From NCBI GenBank assembly GCA_010671975.1, contig JAAHIA010000314.1:1-5957 (forward strand): 5,957 nt of DNA, written 5' to 3'. Position numbers and translations under genes: made by a program. Within the stretch, counting starts at the first letter, position 1; each line of letters begins with the position of its first letter. The stretch comes from Leptolyngbya sp. SIO4C1. Lineage in GTDB: Bacteria > Cyanobacteriota > Cyanobacteriia > Phormidesmidales > Phormidesmidaceae. A model generated the notes under the pieces. It searched no databases. It worked only from the letters and a program-made list of their open reading frames with translations, and had not been told where the DNA came from. Shown here one piece after another: positions 1-5,756 of this stretch.

Positions 1-168
1 ATGAGCCGCTTGGCCCTGAGTGGCCTTTTAACCTGGGTGCTGATTGGCTGGCCGCTGCTGGGGCTGCTGGCTATTTTTCAGATCGTGATGCCGATTCTTG
101 CGATCGCGGCGGCGCTGCGTCAGCCAGATAGCGTCTATCGATACCCGTTCATCCTACGCGTGCTTTAG
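1..168 (+). CDS. DUF4870-like membrane protein, C-terminal part (5' end outside window)
   Basis: Frame 1 is open from the first base to a TAG at 166-168, giving 55 residues. They form a hydrophobic stretch (about residues 6-38, containing LLGLLAIFQIVMPILAIAAAL) followed by a short polar end, RQPDSVYRYPFILRVL. The pattern of a last membrane helix with VMPI, then a YRYPF...R-hydrophobic C-terminus, is what I know from DUF4870 proteins, small helical membrane proteins of unknown function that are sometimes mis-annotated as Tic20-like. The ATG at position 1 is probably an internal methionine, because DUF4870 proteins are usually about 100 residues or more and this piece covers only the last part. 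The family call rests on this tail alone. A different small membrane protein with a similar end cannot be excluded. Confidence 0.6.
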   Translation: MSRLALSGLLTWVLIGWPLLGLLAIFQIVMPILAIAAALRQPDSVYRYPFILRVL

Positions 169-189
169 ATAGCGCGTGCTTTAAATAGC
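158..189 (+). repeat. 16-bp tandem duplication overlapping the DUF4870 stop codon
   Basis: Two adjacent 16-base units, GCGTGCTTTAGATAGC (158-173) and GCGTGCTTTAAATAGC (174-189), differ at one base. The first unit contains the stop codon (166-168) of the upstream gene, and the second repeats the same codons just beyond it. The core CGTGCTTTAA occurs a third time at 312-321 in the same intergenic region. This is read directly from the sequence. The origin (slippage or local duplication) is inferred. Confidence 0.85.
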
Positions 190-229
190 GTCTGTCTGCT
201 CCGTAGAACAGACGCATAGAGAAATCTAT
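188..229 (+). terminator. Two consecutive hairpins after the DUF4870 gene, possible transcript end
   Basis: GCGTCTGT (188-195) pairs perfectly with ACAGACGC (208-215) around a 12-base loop. It is followed at once by ATAGA (216-220), a GAAA tetraloop, and TCTAT (225-229). They lie 20 bases after the stop at 166-168, so they could mark the 3' end of that transcript or protect it from exonucleases. No U-tract follows, so a classic intrinsic terminator is not supported. Cyanobacterial 3' ends often lack a clear U-tract. Confidence 0.35.
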
Positions 230-409
230 CGAAAGCGCCAGATTCCTTCTGCAGTAGTAAATTTATTGATTTTACGCAGCGTCCAGTCAGGACAGCAGCT
301 GTAGCCGACGACGTGCTTTAAGTTACCGATTTACTTTAATAGATTCCTGATGTAACCAATTCCACTAGAAAACAAAACTATAGCGGCTGAAGCGCAGAAG
401 ATCGATATC

Positions 410-2806
410 GTGCTTCAGCCTTTGACGTTTTGGGGCTGCGCTCTAGTGACTGGTTTGAAGAAAAATCGCTGGCTAGATTTTACAGAATATGCGCTGCTGT
501 TAAGTACAGGCGCAGGCACCGCTGCCTCGCTGGCAACTCAGCAACTGATCTTCGCTTCGGCACCGCTATCGCTCTTAGCAGCGATTGGGCTGGTGAATCG
601 ACAGCGGCTGGAGCAGCGGCTTAACCAAGCTCGCTCGGCGCATCAGTCTCGCACCCACAAGCTGGCTCAGGCGCTTGACGCTCTGCAGCAAGACGTGGCA
701 GAGCGACCGACTTCGGCTATGCTCAGTCAGCTGCAGCAGTCGATTGCGCTGCAGAGCGAACAGACAACTGCCCGCTTTTCTCAGCTGCTAGAGCGCACGC
801 AGCGACAGATTGAGCAGCAGATTGATGAGATTGACCTGCCCGATCTCAGCGTGATCTATCAAGATGTCGTACAGCTGCAAGATCAGTACACCTATCTTTG
901 CGCGTCGGCCAACAGCACCAATGCTCAGCTCAAAAAACTGTCTAACCGCACGCGGCTAGATTCCACTGAGGCTGAAATCACGCAGGTCAAAACTGAGACC
1001 ATGCGGCTGAAGGTAGCACTCGAAACGTTTAGACGCGAAACTAAAAACAGCCATACTGGCCTCAGCGACCAGCTGCAGCACTTTGAGCGGCGGCTGCGCC
1101 AGCTGCCATTGCAGAGCGATCCGCAGATTTTGAAAGAAGAGGTGCACGAGCTGATTCGCTCGGTGGCCAAGCTGGTGCCTCGCTCTGAATTTCTTGAGCT
1201 GCTGGACCGGGTTCAGGCACTGCGAGAGCAGCATCGACAGCTGTGGCAGCTGGTCGAGCGGCGCACATCGCCCGACGCCAGCGTTGATCAAACCGTCAGC
1301 ACCCTGGACCAAACGGCTGCGCAGATCGCGGATGAGCTGACTCAGCTGGCACAGGCGCTACCAGCCGAAGCCCAGGCAGCCGGTCAGTCGACAGCCGTTG
1401 AGGCAACGCTGCAGCAGGCAGCAGCCAGCTACCTCAGCAGCTTGCAGACGCAGTTCGCTCGCTTGCAGCAGCTGACTCAGACGTTTGAAACACAGCATCA
1501 GCAGCTGACGCAGCAGCTGGCCAACTTGCCCGATGTGCTAGATGCGGTCGCCATGCAAAAGCGGATGGAACAGCTGCAGCGGCGGCTTGACGGCATGGAT
1601 GAACGGCTCGGCCAGCTTGGTCAGTCTGTCGAAGGGCGGGCGTCGCAGCCTCACGCGACGCTTCCAGCCGGCGAGGCGCGGTGGCTCTTTGACCTGCCAG
1701 CTGCCGCGATCGCGGCTCAGGGGTCAGCCTCACTAAAGTCTAGCAGCCGCAAGATTTTAGAGCAGGCGCTGCGACAGGCCCAGAAGCGGCTGCTGCTGGT
1801 TTGGCCCTGGGCTGATGACATGGCGCTGGACGAGGCGCTGATTGAGCAGTTTCGACGGCTGCTGGAGCGACGCTGTCACTTAGAAATTGGCTGGTGCCAC
1901 ACCGCGCCCGCAGATCGGCTTTTGCGCAGCATCTATACCAGCTGGGGCGAAGACAGCCCTCGGCAGCAGCAGCTGAAGGCCGCACTGCGCCAGCTGCTGC
2001 CGCTGAAGCAGGCCTATCCAGAGCAGTTTCGCTTCAAGGTTTTGGGGACGCCCGAAAACTTTTTAGTGTGCGATCGCGCATTTGCCGTGCTTGGCATGCA
2101 GCCCCTACCGACGCGCAGCAGCCTTTTCCCAGAGCTGCCGCTGCGACTGCAGACGACCTACGCTGACGCGATTGAGGCATTGATTCAGCGATTCGACAGT
2201 CCCACTATCGCGCCAGACAATGTGGTCGCTCTGTTTAACCGAGGCATGACGCGCTACGATCTGCGCGACCAGCCAGGGGCGATCGCTGACTTTACTCAGG
2301 TTCTAGGGCTCGAGGCCACAGCAGCAGCGTACAACCATCGCGCCGTGGCCTGGGCCGAGCTGAATGAGCCTCAGAAAGCGCTCTACGATCTGACTCAGGC
2401 GATTCAGTTCGATCCGCAGCAGTGGACGGTCTACTGCAATCGCGGCGTGCTGAGGCTGCAGCAGGCAGACTACACGGCCGCTATCGCCGATTTGATCGAA
2501 GCGACTCGGCTCAATCGCCAAACGGTGATTCCCTACTTTTACAGAGCCCAGGCGCTGCAGGCGCTAGGAGACTGGTCTGGTGCCGTTGCTGATTTTAGCC
2601 GCGTCATTCAGGCCTGCCCGCAGCTAGCATTTCCCTACTGCTATCGCGCGGCTGCCTACCAAAAGCTAGGCCAAACTCAGCAGGCAATTGCCGATCTAAA
2701 AGCAGCCGCCAACCGGCTAAAAGCGGCTGGCGACCTGAAACGCTTTGGACAGGTTGTTACGACCCTGCAAAAGCTGCTACCGCTGCCGGAGCGCGCTATT
2801 GCCTAG
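410..2806 (+). CDS. Membrane-anchored coiled-coil / PLD-like / TPR protein, 798 aa
   Basis: A large multidomain protein with no recognisable enzyme activity. Residues about 26-62 hold two short hydrophobic segments split by a TQQ turn, suggesting a membrane hairpin. Residues about 63-410 are Gln/Leu/Glu/Arg-rich with heptad-like spacing (LQQS, QLQHFERRLRQL, RMEQLQRRLDGMDERL), consistent with long coiled coils. Residues about 440-595 resemble a single phospholipase-D-like unit: the LLLVWPWADD strand, a helix, then ENFLVCDRAFAVLG. The expected HxK is P548-E-N550, so it is probably not catalytic. Residues 605-774 make five TPRs at exact 34-residue spacing (ALFNRG, AYNHRA, VYCNRG, PYFYRA, PYCYRA). 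The start is GTG at 410 with a weak AGAAG 9 bases upstream; GTG 446 or TTG 455 are alternatives that keep the membrane segment. The gene is convergent with ycf66, with 12 bp between stops. Domain content suggests a membrane-tethered scaffold; the specific role is unknown. Confidence 0.85.
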   Translation: MLQPLTFWGCALVTGLKKNRWLDFTEYALLLSTGAGTAASLATQQLIFASAPLSLLAAIGLVNRQRLEQRLNQARSAHQSRTHKLAQALDALQQDVAERPTSAMLSQLQQSIALQSEQTTARFSQLLERTQRQIEQQIDEIDLPDLSVIYQDVVQLQDQYTYLCASANSTNAQLKKLSNRTRLDSTEAEITQVKTETMRLKVALETFRRETKNSHTGLSDQLQHFERRLRQLPLQSDPQILKEEVHELIRSVAKLVPRSEFLELLDRVQALREQHRQLWQLVERRTSPDASVDQTVSTLDQTAAQIADELTQLAQALPAEAQAAGQSTAVEATLQQAAASYLSSLQTQFARLQQLTQTFETQHQQLTQQLANLPDVLDAVAMQKRMEQLQRRLDGMDERLGQLGQSVEGRASQPHATLPAGEARWLFDLPAAAIAAQGSASLKSSSRKILEQALRQAQKRLLLVWPWADDMALDEALIEQFRRLLERRCHLEIGWCHTAPADRLLRSIYTSWGEDSPRQQQLKAALRQLLPLKQAYPEQFRFKVLGTPENFLVCDRAFAVLGMQPLPTRSSLFPELPLRLQTTYADAIEALIQRFDSPTIAPDNVVALFNRGMTRYDLRDQPGAIADFTQVLGLEATAAAYNHRAVAWAELNEPQKALYDLTQAIQFDPQQWTVYCNRGVLRLQQADYTAAIADLIEATRLNRQTVIPYFYRAQALQALGDWSGAVADFSRVIQACPQLAFPYCYRAAAYQKLGQTQQAIADLKAAANRLKAAGDLKRFGQVVTTLQKLLPLPERAIA

Positions 2807-2818
2807 GCGACCGCTCCC

Positions 2819-3592
2819 CTACCGGTCATAGTCTGAGGGACTATTGGGGGGACTATTGGGCCGATTCGGAGCGTCAACCGGGCGATAGTCCGTATAGCTA
2901 TCATCGGGTCTAGGCCGATCGCGAGACTCAGGTCGCTCGCTGTAGGGACGCACGTCTAGCGTGCGATCGCGTCTGCGGCCCGCATCGCGGCTGTCGCGCG
3001 GACGGCGGTCGTCTTCAGGCGGCCGGCGAAAGCCGGGGGACTGCTCATCCTCCCAATAGCCAGGTCGCGGGCGATTCTCATCTTCTAAACGTCGGGGTGG
3101 CCGCTCGCTGCTCGGCTTCAGCCGGCCGGCCGGGCGACGGTCTTCATAGGGCGATCGCACCCGATAGCGCTCGGCTTCATACTCGTCGTAGCGATCGCGC
3201 GAGGAAGGAATGCGGCGGCCCCGAGCCCGATCGTTCATCTGCTCCCAGTCGTCTAGCTCAGCGCGATAGACGCGGCTGACCGGACGATCGTCATCCACAA
3301 CCGGGGTTCGACGCTTGGCCTGCTCTACCGCAATCCCACGCAGGCGGATGCTCTCGTAGGCAAAGAAAAAGACGGTGCAGGTCAGCAGCAGCGTATTGAT
3401 CTGGTGAACTGGCTCAAGCTGCCAACCAAAGAAAAATAAGATGATGCCGGTACTCAAGCCCACCGCCGCAAAAAACACGTCGTAGTCGCGGGCTAGGTTT
3501 GGACGAAACTGCCGCAAAAAGTAAAGCCCCGCTCCACCAACGGCAAAGACAATACCGAGCAAGCTGGCAAAAGAAAATCCTACATTGACCAT
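2819..3592 (-). CDS. ycf66: Ycf66 family protein with long charged tail, 257 aa
   Basis: The first ~85 residues contain three hydrophobic segments (about 6-26, 38-57 and 64-80) with the order I associate with the Ycf66 N-terminal domain: VNVGFSFASLLGIVFAVGGAGLYFLR, then DYDVFFAAVGLSTGIILFFFGWQLEP, then INTLLLTCTVFFFAYESIRLRG. Ycf66 is found in cyanobacteria and some plastids, and its function is unknown. Residues about 90-257 are dominated by Arg, Asp, Glu, Pro, Ser and Tyr with no hydrophobic core, so the tail is probably disordered and exposed on one membrane face. ATG at 3592 is supported by GGAG at 3600-3603 with 7 bases between. psbX lies upstream on the same strand, a pairing I recall from other cyanobacteria, with a terminator between them, so the two may be transcribed separately. 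The 3' end meets the 798-residue gene head to head. Confidence 0.9.
   Translation of the reverse strand: MVNVGFSFASLLGIVFAVGGAGLYFLRQFRPNLARDYDVFFAAVGLSTGIILFFFGWQLEPVHQINTLLLTCTVFFFAYESIRLRGIAVEQAKRRTPVVDDDRPVSRVYRAELDDWEQMNDRARGRRIPSSRDRYDEYEAERYRVRSPYEDRRPAGRLKPSSERPPRRLEDENRPRPGYWEDEQSPGFRRPPEDDRRPRDSRDAGRRRDRTLDVRPYSERPESRDRPRPDDSYTDYRPVDAPNRPNSPPNSPSDYDR
2837..2860 (-). repeat. Perfect 12-bp in-frame tandem duplication in ycf66
   Basis: On the + strand GGGACTATTGGG occurs twice back to back (2837-2848 and 2849-2860) with no mismatch. In the ycf66 frame the duplication yields NSPPNSP near the C-terminus (residues about 246-252 of 257). The unit is a multiple of three, so gain or loss of a copy keeps the frame. 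Confidence 0.9.
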
Positions 3593-3616
3593 TGAGATTC
3601 TCCGTCTGGCATCTTT

Positions 3617-3647
3617 ATTCTAGCCTTGTTCGCTAGCTGGCTATCAG
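3617..3647 (-). promoter_or_regulatory. Candidate promoter of ycf66
   Basis: Read on the - strand, a TAGAAT box (3622-3617) matches five of six bases of the sigma-70 -10 consensus. A CTGATA (3647-3642) lies 19 bp upstream as a poor -35. Transcription would begin near 3610, leaving a leader of about 18 bases that includes the GGAG ribosome site. The position after the psbX terminator fits separate transcription, but the -35 is weak and its spacing long. Confidence 0.3.
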
Positions 3648-3673
3648 GACCTGGGCCAGTCGCTCAAGGATGC

Positions 3674-3705
3674 AAAATGAGGGGCCGCACTCAGTCAACC
3701 CCTCA
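3674..3705 (-). terminator. Likely intrinsic terminator of psbX
   Basis: On the - strand TGAGGGG (3705-3699) pairs perfectly with CCCCTCA (3684-3678) across a 14-base loop, and TTTT follows directly (3677-3674). The stem is GC-rich and starts 37 bases after the psbX stop. On the + strand the same stem is followed by GCCTTTT, so it could work weakly in both directions, but no + gene ends here. The loop is longer than typical. Confidence 0.6.
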
Positions 3706-3741
3706 GCCTTTTAGTCTTCACAGTATAGGAGAATTTTCAAC

Positions 3742-3861
3742 CTATGAGCGCTGAATCTTATCGCGCTGGCTAATAAAGATGAGCGCAACGGTAGCCGGAA
3801 TTACCACGATGGCGGCACCTGCCACGATGCTGATGAGAAAGTTGGTTAAAGATGGTGTCAT
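3742..3861 (-). CDS. psbX: Photosystem II reaction centre protein PsbX, 39 aa
   Basis: The reverse strand from ATG at 3861 to TAG at 3742 encodes 39 residues: a short polar start (MTPSLTNF), one hydrophobic helix (about residues 8-30, containing SIVAGAAIVVIPATVALIF), then ISQRDKIQRS. The TPSL...F...AG/GAAIVVIPATV.LIFISQ.D.I.R pattern and the length are those of PsbX, a single-helix subunit of photosystem II in the thylakoid membrane, located near cytochrome b559 and the plastoquinone exchange region. A GGAAG (3874-3870) sits 8 bases before the ATG. A terminator hairpin lies 37 bases downstream, and ycf66 follows on the same strand. It diverges from the YggT-family gene. It is short enough to be missed by length cut-offs. 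Confidence 0.95.
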   Translation of the reverse strand: MTPSLTNFLISIVAGAAIVVIPATVALIFISQRDKIQRS

Positions 3862-3909
3862 GGGCTGTTCTTCCGAGACAAGCTAACATTTCGTCGTTCT
3901 TAGTTACTT

Positions 3910-3938
3910 ATCTTATCGATCTAGGTCTCGCTTGAGAA
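3910..3938 (-). promoter_or_regulatory. Candidate promoter of psbX
   Basis: On the - strand TTCTCA (3938-3933, four of six bases of TTGACA) and TAAGAT (3915-3910, four of six of TATAAT) are separated by exactly 17 bp. Transcription would start near 3903 and give a leader of about 40 bases before the psbX ATG. The spacing is ideal but both hexamers are imperfect. Confidence 0.35.
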
Positions 3939-4033
3939 GCTTTTTGCTAGGAAAGATTCGGCATTGCCCGCTAGCAGCGCCCCCGCTTACAGCAGCCAAT
4001 GGGAATCTGTATGGCTGAAATCAGCTGACAAAG

Positions 4034-4065
4034 CTGAGACTCTAAGCGCCGTTCGTTAATATAAT
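4034..4065 (+). promoter_or_regulatory. Promoter of the YggT-family gene with perfect TATAAT
   Basis: TATAAT at 4060-4065 matches the -10 consensus exactly and lies 29 bases before the ATG at 4095, in an AT-rich stretch that stands out from its surroundings. The best upstream partner is CTGAGA at 4034-4039 (four of six of TTGACA), with a long 20-bp spacer, so the -35 is doubtful. Transcription from about 4072 would leave a leader of only some 20 bases. Confidence 0.5.
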
Positions 4066-4088
4066 GTAATAATTGCTATTCAAATACT

Positions 4089-4092
4089 GAGG
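4089..4092 (+). promoter_or_regulatory. Shine-Dalgarno-like GAGG unusually close to the start
   Basis: GAGG ends only two bases before the ATG at 4095, while effective sites usually leave about 5-9 bases. No other in-frame start codon lies between the upstream in-frame stop (TAA at 4062-4064) and 4095, and the conserved family region begins soon after this ATG, so the start itself seems right. Initiation may not depend on this site. Confidence 0.35.
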
Positions 4093-4094
4093 AT

Positions 4095-4379
4095 ATGAGC
4101 AATCTTGCGATCGCCAGCTGGACCGTTGGCCTGACGCTGGGCCTGATGACGCTGCTGTTCATTTTTCGCATCGTGCTGACCTGGTATCCGCAGGCTGAGC
4201 TGAATAAGTTTCCTTTTAGCCTGGTTTACTGGCCAACGGAGCCATTTCTAGCGCCGGTGCGCAAGCTAGTCCCTCCGCTGGGTGGCGTCGACATTTCGCC
4301 GATTATCTGGGTGGGCATTACCAGCCTGCTGCGCGAGCTGCTCGTAGGTCAGCAGGGACTGCTGAAAATGATGGGATGA
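4095..4379 (+). CDS. YggT/YlmG family membrane protein, 94 aa
   Basis: A small two-helix membrane protein. The first helix is about residues 8-28 and ends in RIVLTWYP (25-32). A central amphipathic segment carries PTEPFLAPVRKLVPP (47-61) and GGVDISPIIW (63-72), the hallmark motifs of the YggT family. The second helix is about 66-85. The ending GQQGLL is common in cyanobacterial members. Plastid relatives include Ycf19, YlmG1 (nucleoid organisation) and CCB3 (haem attachment in cytochrome b6f); which of these this protein corresponds to cannot be decided from sequence alone, so no symbol is given. It is complete at the usual length, diverges from psbX across a 233-bp region, and converges with accC with only 6 bp between stops. 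A consensus -10 box lies just upstream. Confidence 0.9.
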   Translation: MSNLAIASWTVGLTLGLMTLLFIFRIVLTWYPQAELNKFPFSLVYWPTEPFLAPVRKLVPPLGGVDISPIIWVGITSLLRELLVGQQGLLKMMG

Positions 4380-4385
4380 GGCTTG

Positions 4386-5729
4386 CTACTGCATCATCTG
4401 ATTGACGAAATTGGTATAAATTTCGCCTTTGAGAAATTCTGAGCGCTCTAGCACCTTCTGATGAAAGCCAATGGTGGTGGGCAGCCCGGTGATGGCACAT
4501 TCGCGCAGGGCGCGCTTCATGCGGCAGATGGCAATGGAGCGATCGGGACCCCAAACAATCAGCTTGCCAATCAGCGAATCGTAGTAAGGCGGAATCTCAT
4601 AGTCGGTGTAGACGTGTGAGTCCATCCGAACGCCGGGTCCGCCGGGCGGTAGATAGCCGCTGATGCGTCCGGGGTTAGGGCGAAAATTGTAGTCAGGATC
4701 TTCAGCATTAATGCGGCATTCGATGGCGTGGCCGCGCAGCATCACATCTTCCTGCTGAAACGACAGCCGGTCGCCTTGGGCAATCCGAATTTGCTCAGCA
4801 ATCAAATCAATGCCCGTAATCATTTCTGTGACCGGATGCTCAACCTGGATGCGGGTATTCATCTCCATAAAATAGAAGCTGCCCTGACTGTCAACTAAAA
4901 ATTCGACCGTGCCTGCGCCAACGTAGCTGATTGACTTGGCGGCTTGTACGGCAGCTTCGCCCATCTTTTTTCGCAGATCAGGGTTGAGCGCGGGGCTCGG
5001 CGCTTCTTCTAGCAGCTTCTGATGCCGGCGCTGAATCGAGCAGTCGCGCTCACCGAGATGCACGACATTGCCAAAGCTGTCAGCGAGAATCTGAAATTCA
5101 ACGTGGCGCGGATTTTCAACGAACTTCTCTAGATAGACACCCGGATTGCCAAAGGCAGCTTCAGCCTCTCCCTGCGCGGCCAAAAACATCTTGCTCATCT
5201 CGCTTTCATCGCGCACCAGCCGCATACCGCGTCCGCCGCCGCCCGCCGTCGCCTTAATAATCACGGGATAGCCAATCTCAGCAGCGAGCTTAGCGGCCTC
5301 TGTTTCGCTGGTAAGCAGCCCCTTGCTGCCAGGAATGGTTGGTACCCCAACTCGCTGCATCGTAGACTTGGCCGTTGACTTATCGCCCATAGCCCGAATA
5401 GCGGCTGGCGAAGGTCCGATAAAGATCAGCCTGTGGTCTGCGCAGATCTCAGCAAAGCGCGCGTTCTCAGCCAGAAAGCCATAGCCCGGATGAATGGCCC
5501 CAGCACCTCGAGTTAGCGCAGCTGCAATAATATTTGGAATGTTCAAATAGCTTTTGCTGCTAGGCGCTTCTCCAATGCAGACGGCTTCATCGGCCAGCTG
5601 CACGTGCAGCGCATGCTGATCGACGGTGGAGTGAACCGCGACCGTTGAGATTCCGATTTCTTCACAGGTGCGAAGAATTCGCAGCGCAATTTCTCCTCGG
5701 TTGGCAATCAGAATCTTTGAAAAGCGCAT
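4386..5729 (-). CDS. accC: Acetyl-CoA carboxylase, biotin carboxylase subunit, 447 aa
   Basis: Catalyses ATP- and bicarbonate-dependent carboxylation of biotin on the carrier protein AccB, the first step of fatty-acid synthesis in the cytoplasm. The protein starts MRFSKILIANRGEIALRILR, the standard opening of the N-terminal domain. An ATP-grasp domain follows with K117, K159, the glycine-rich loop GGGGRGM (163-169), H209, K238 and E276, then EMNTRIQVEHPVTE (289-302) with the metal/catalytic E289, N291, R293 and E297, and R339 in ECRINAED. Positions match Escherichia coli AccC up to E276 and are shifted by one afterwards. The active site looks intact. ATG at 5729 is chosen because it yields the family's usual ~447 residues; the frame stays open to a GTG at 5795, but those 22 extra residues do not look like AccC. 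Upstream ribosome-site complementarity is weak. No accB lies beside it in this window. Confidence 0.97.
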   Translation of the reverse strand: MRFSKILIANRGEIALRILRTCEEIGISTVAVHSTVDQHALHVQLADEAVCIGEAPSSKSYLNIPNIIAAALTRGAGAIHPGYGFLAENARFAEICADHRLIFIGPSPAAIRAMGDKSTAKSTMQRVGVPTIPGSKGLLTSETEAAKLAAEIGYPVIIKATAGGGGRGMRLVRDESEMSKMFLAAQGEAEAAFGNPGVYLEKFVENPRHVEFQILADSFGNVVHLGERDCSIQRRHQKLLEEAPSPALNPDLRKKMGEAAVQAAKSISYVGAGTVEFLVDSQGSFYFMEMNTRIQVEHPVTEMITGIDLIAEQIRIAQGDRLSFQQEDVMLRGHAIECRINAEDPDYNFRPNPGRISGYLPPGGPGVRMDSHVYTDYEIPPYYDSLIGKLIVWGPDRSIAICRMKRALRECAITGLPTTIGFHQKVLERSEFLKGEIYTNFVNQMMQ

Positions 5730-5756
5730 TGGGCAGCTCGCTAAACAAGAATGAAG

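Noticed and set aside
1..168. Complete 55-residue gene starting at the ATG at position 1
   Set aside because: The ATG coincides with the window edge, there is no upstream sequence to show a ribosome site, and the peptide matches only the C-terminal part of a longer membrane family.
322..340. GTTAC..TTTAC pair resembling a high-light regulatory (HLR1) site
   Set aside because: The two half-sites are 8 bases apart rather than the 10-base period of HLR1, and neither has the full TTACA core.
956..1312. 118-residue open frame on the - strand inside the 798-residue gene
   Set aside because: It is a shadow of the coiled-coil coding sequence: the + strand frame shows continuous domain structure, and the - translation shows no recognisable family or own ribosome site.
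729..1580. Repeated CAGCTGCAG-like words across the large gene
   Set aside because: They encode the Gln-Leu-Gln runs of the coiled coil with favoured CAG and CTG codons, so no separate DNA repeat element is needed.
1434..1985. Two further - strand open frames (1434-1733 and 1740-1985) rich in Ala and Arg
   Set aside because: They arise from GC-rich codons of the opposite gene and have low-complexity translations typical of antisense reading.
3097..3279. 60-residue + strand open frame opposite ycf66
   Set aside because: It lies wholly within the low-complexity tail of ycf66 and is explained by the complementary Arg/Asp/Pro codons.
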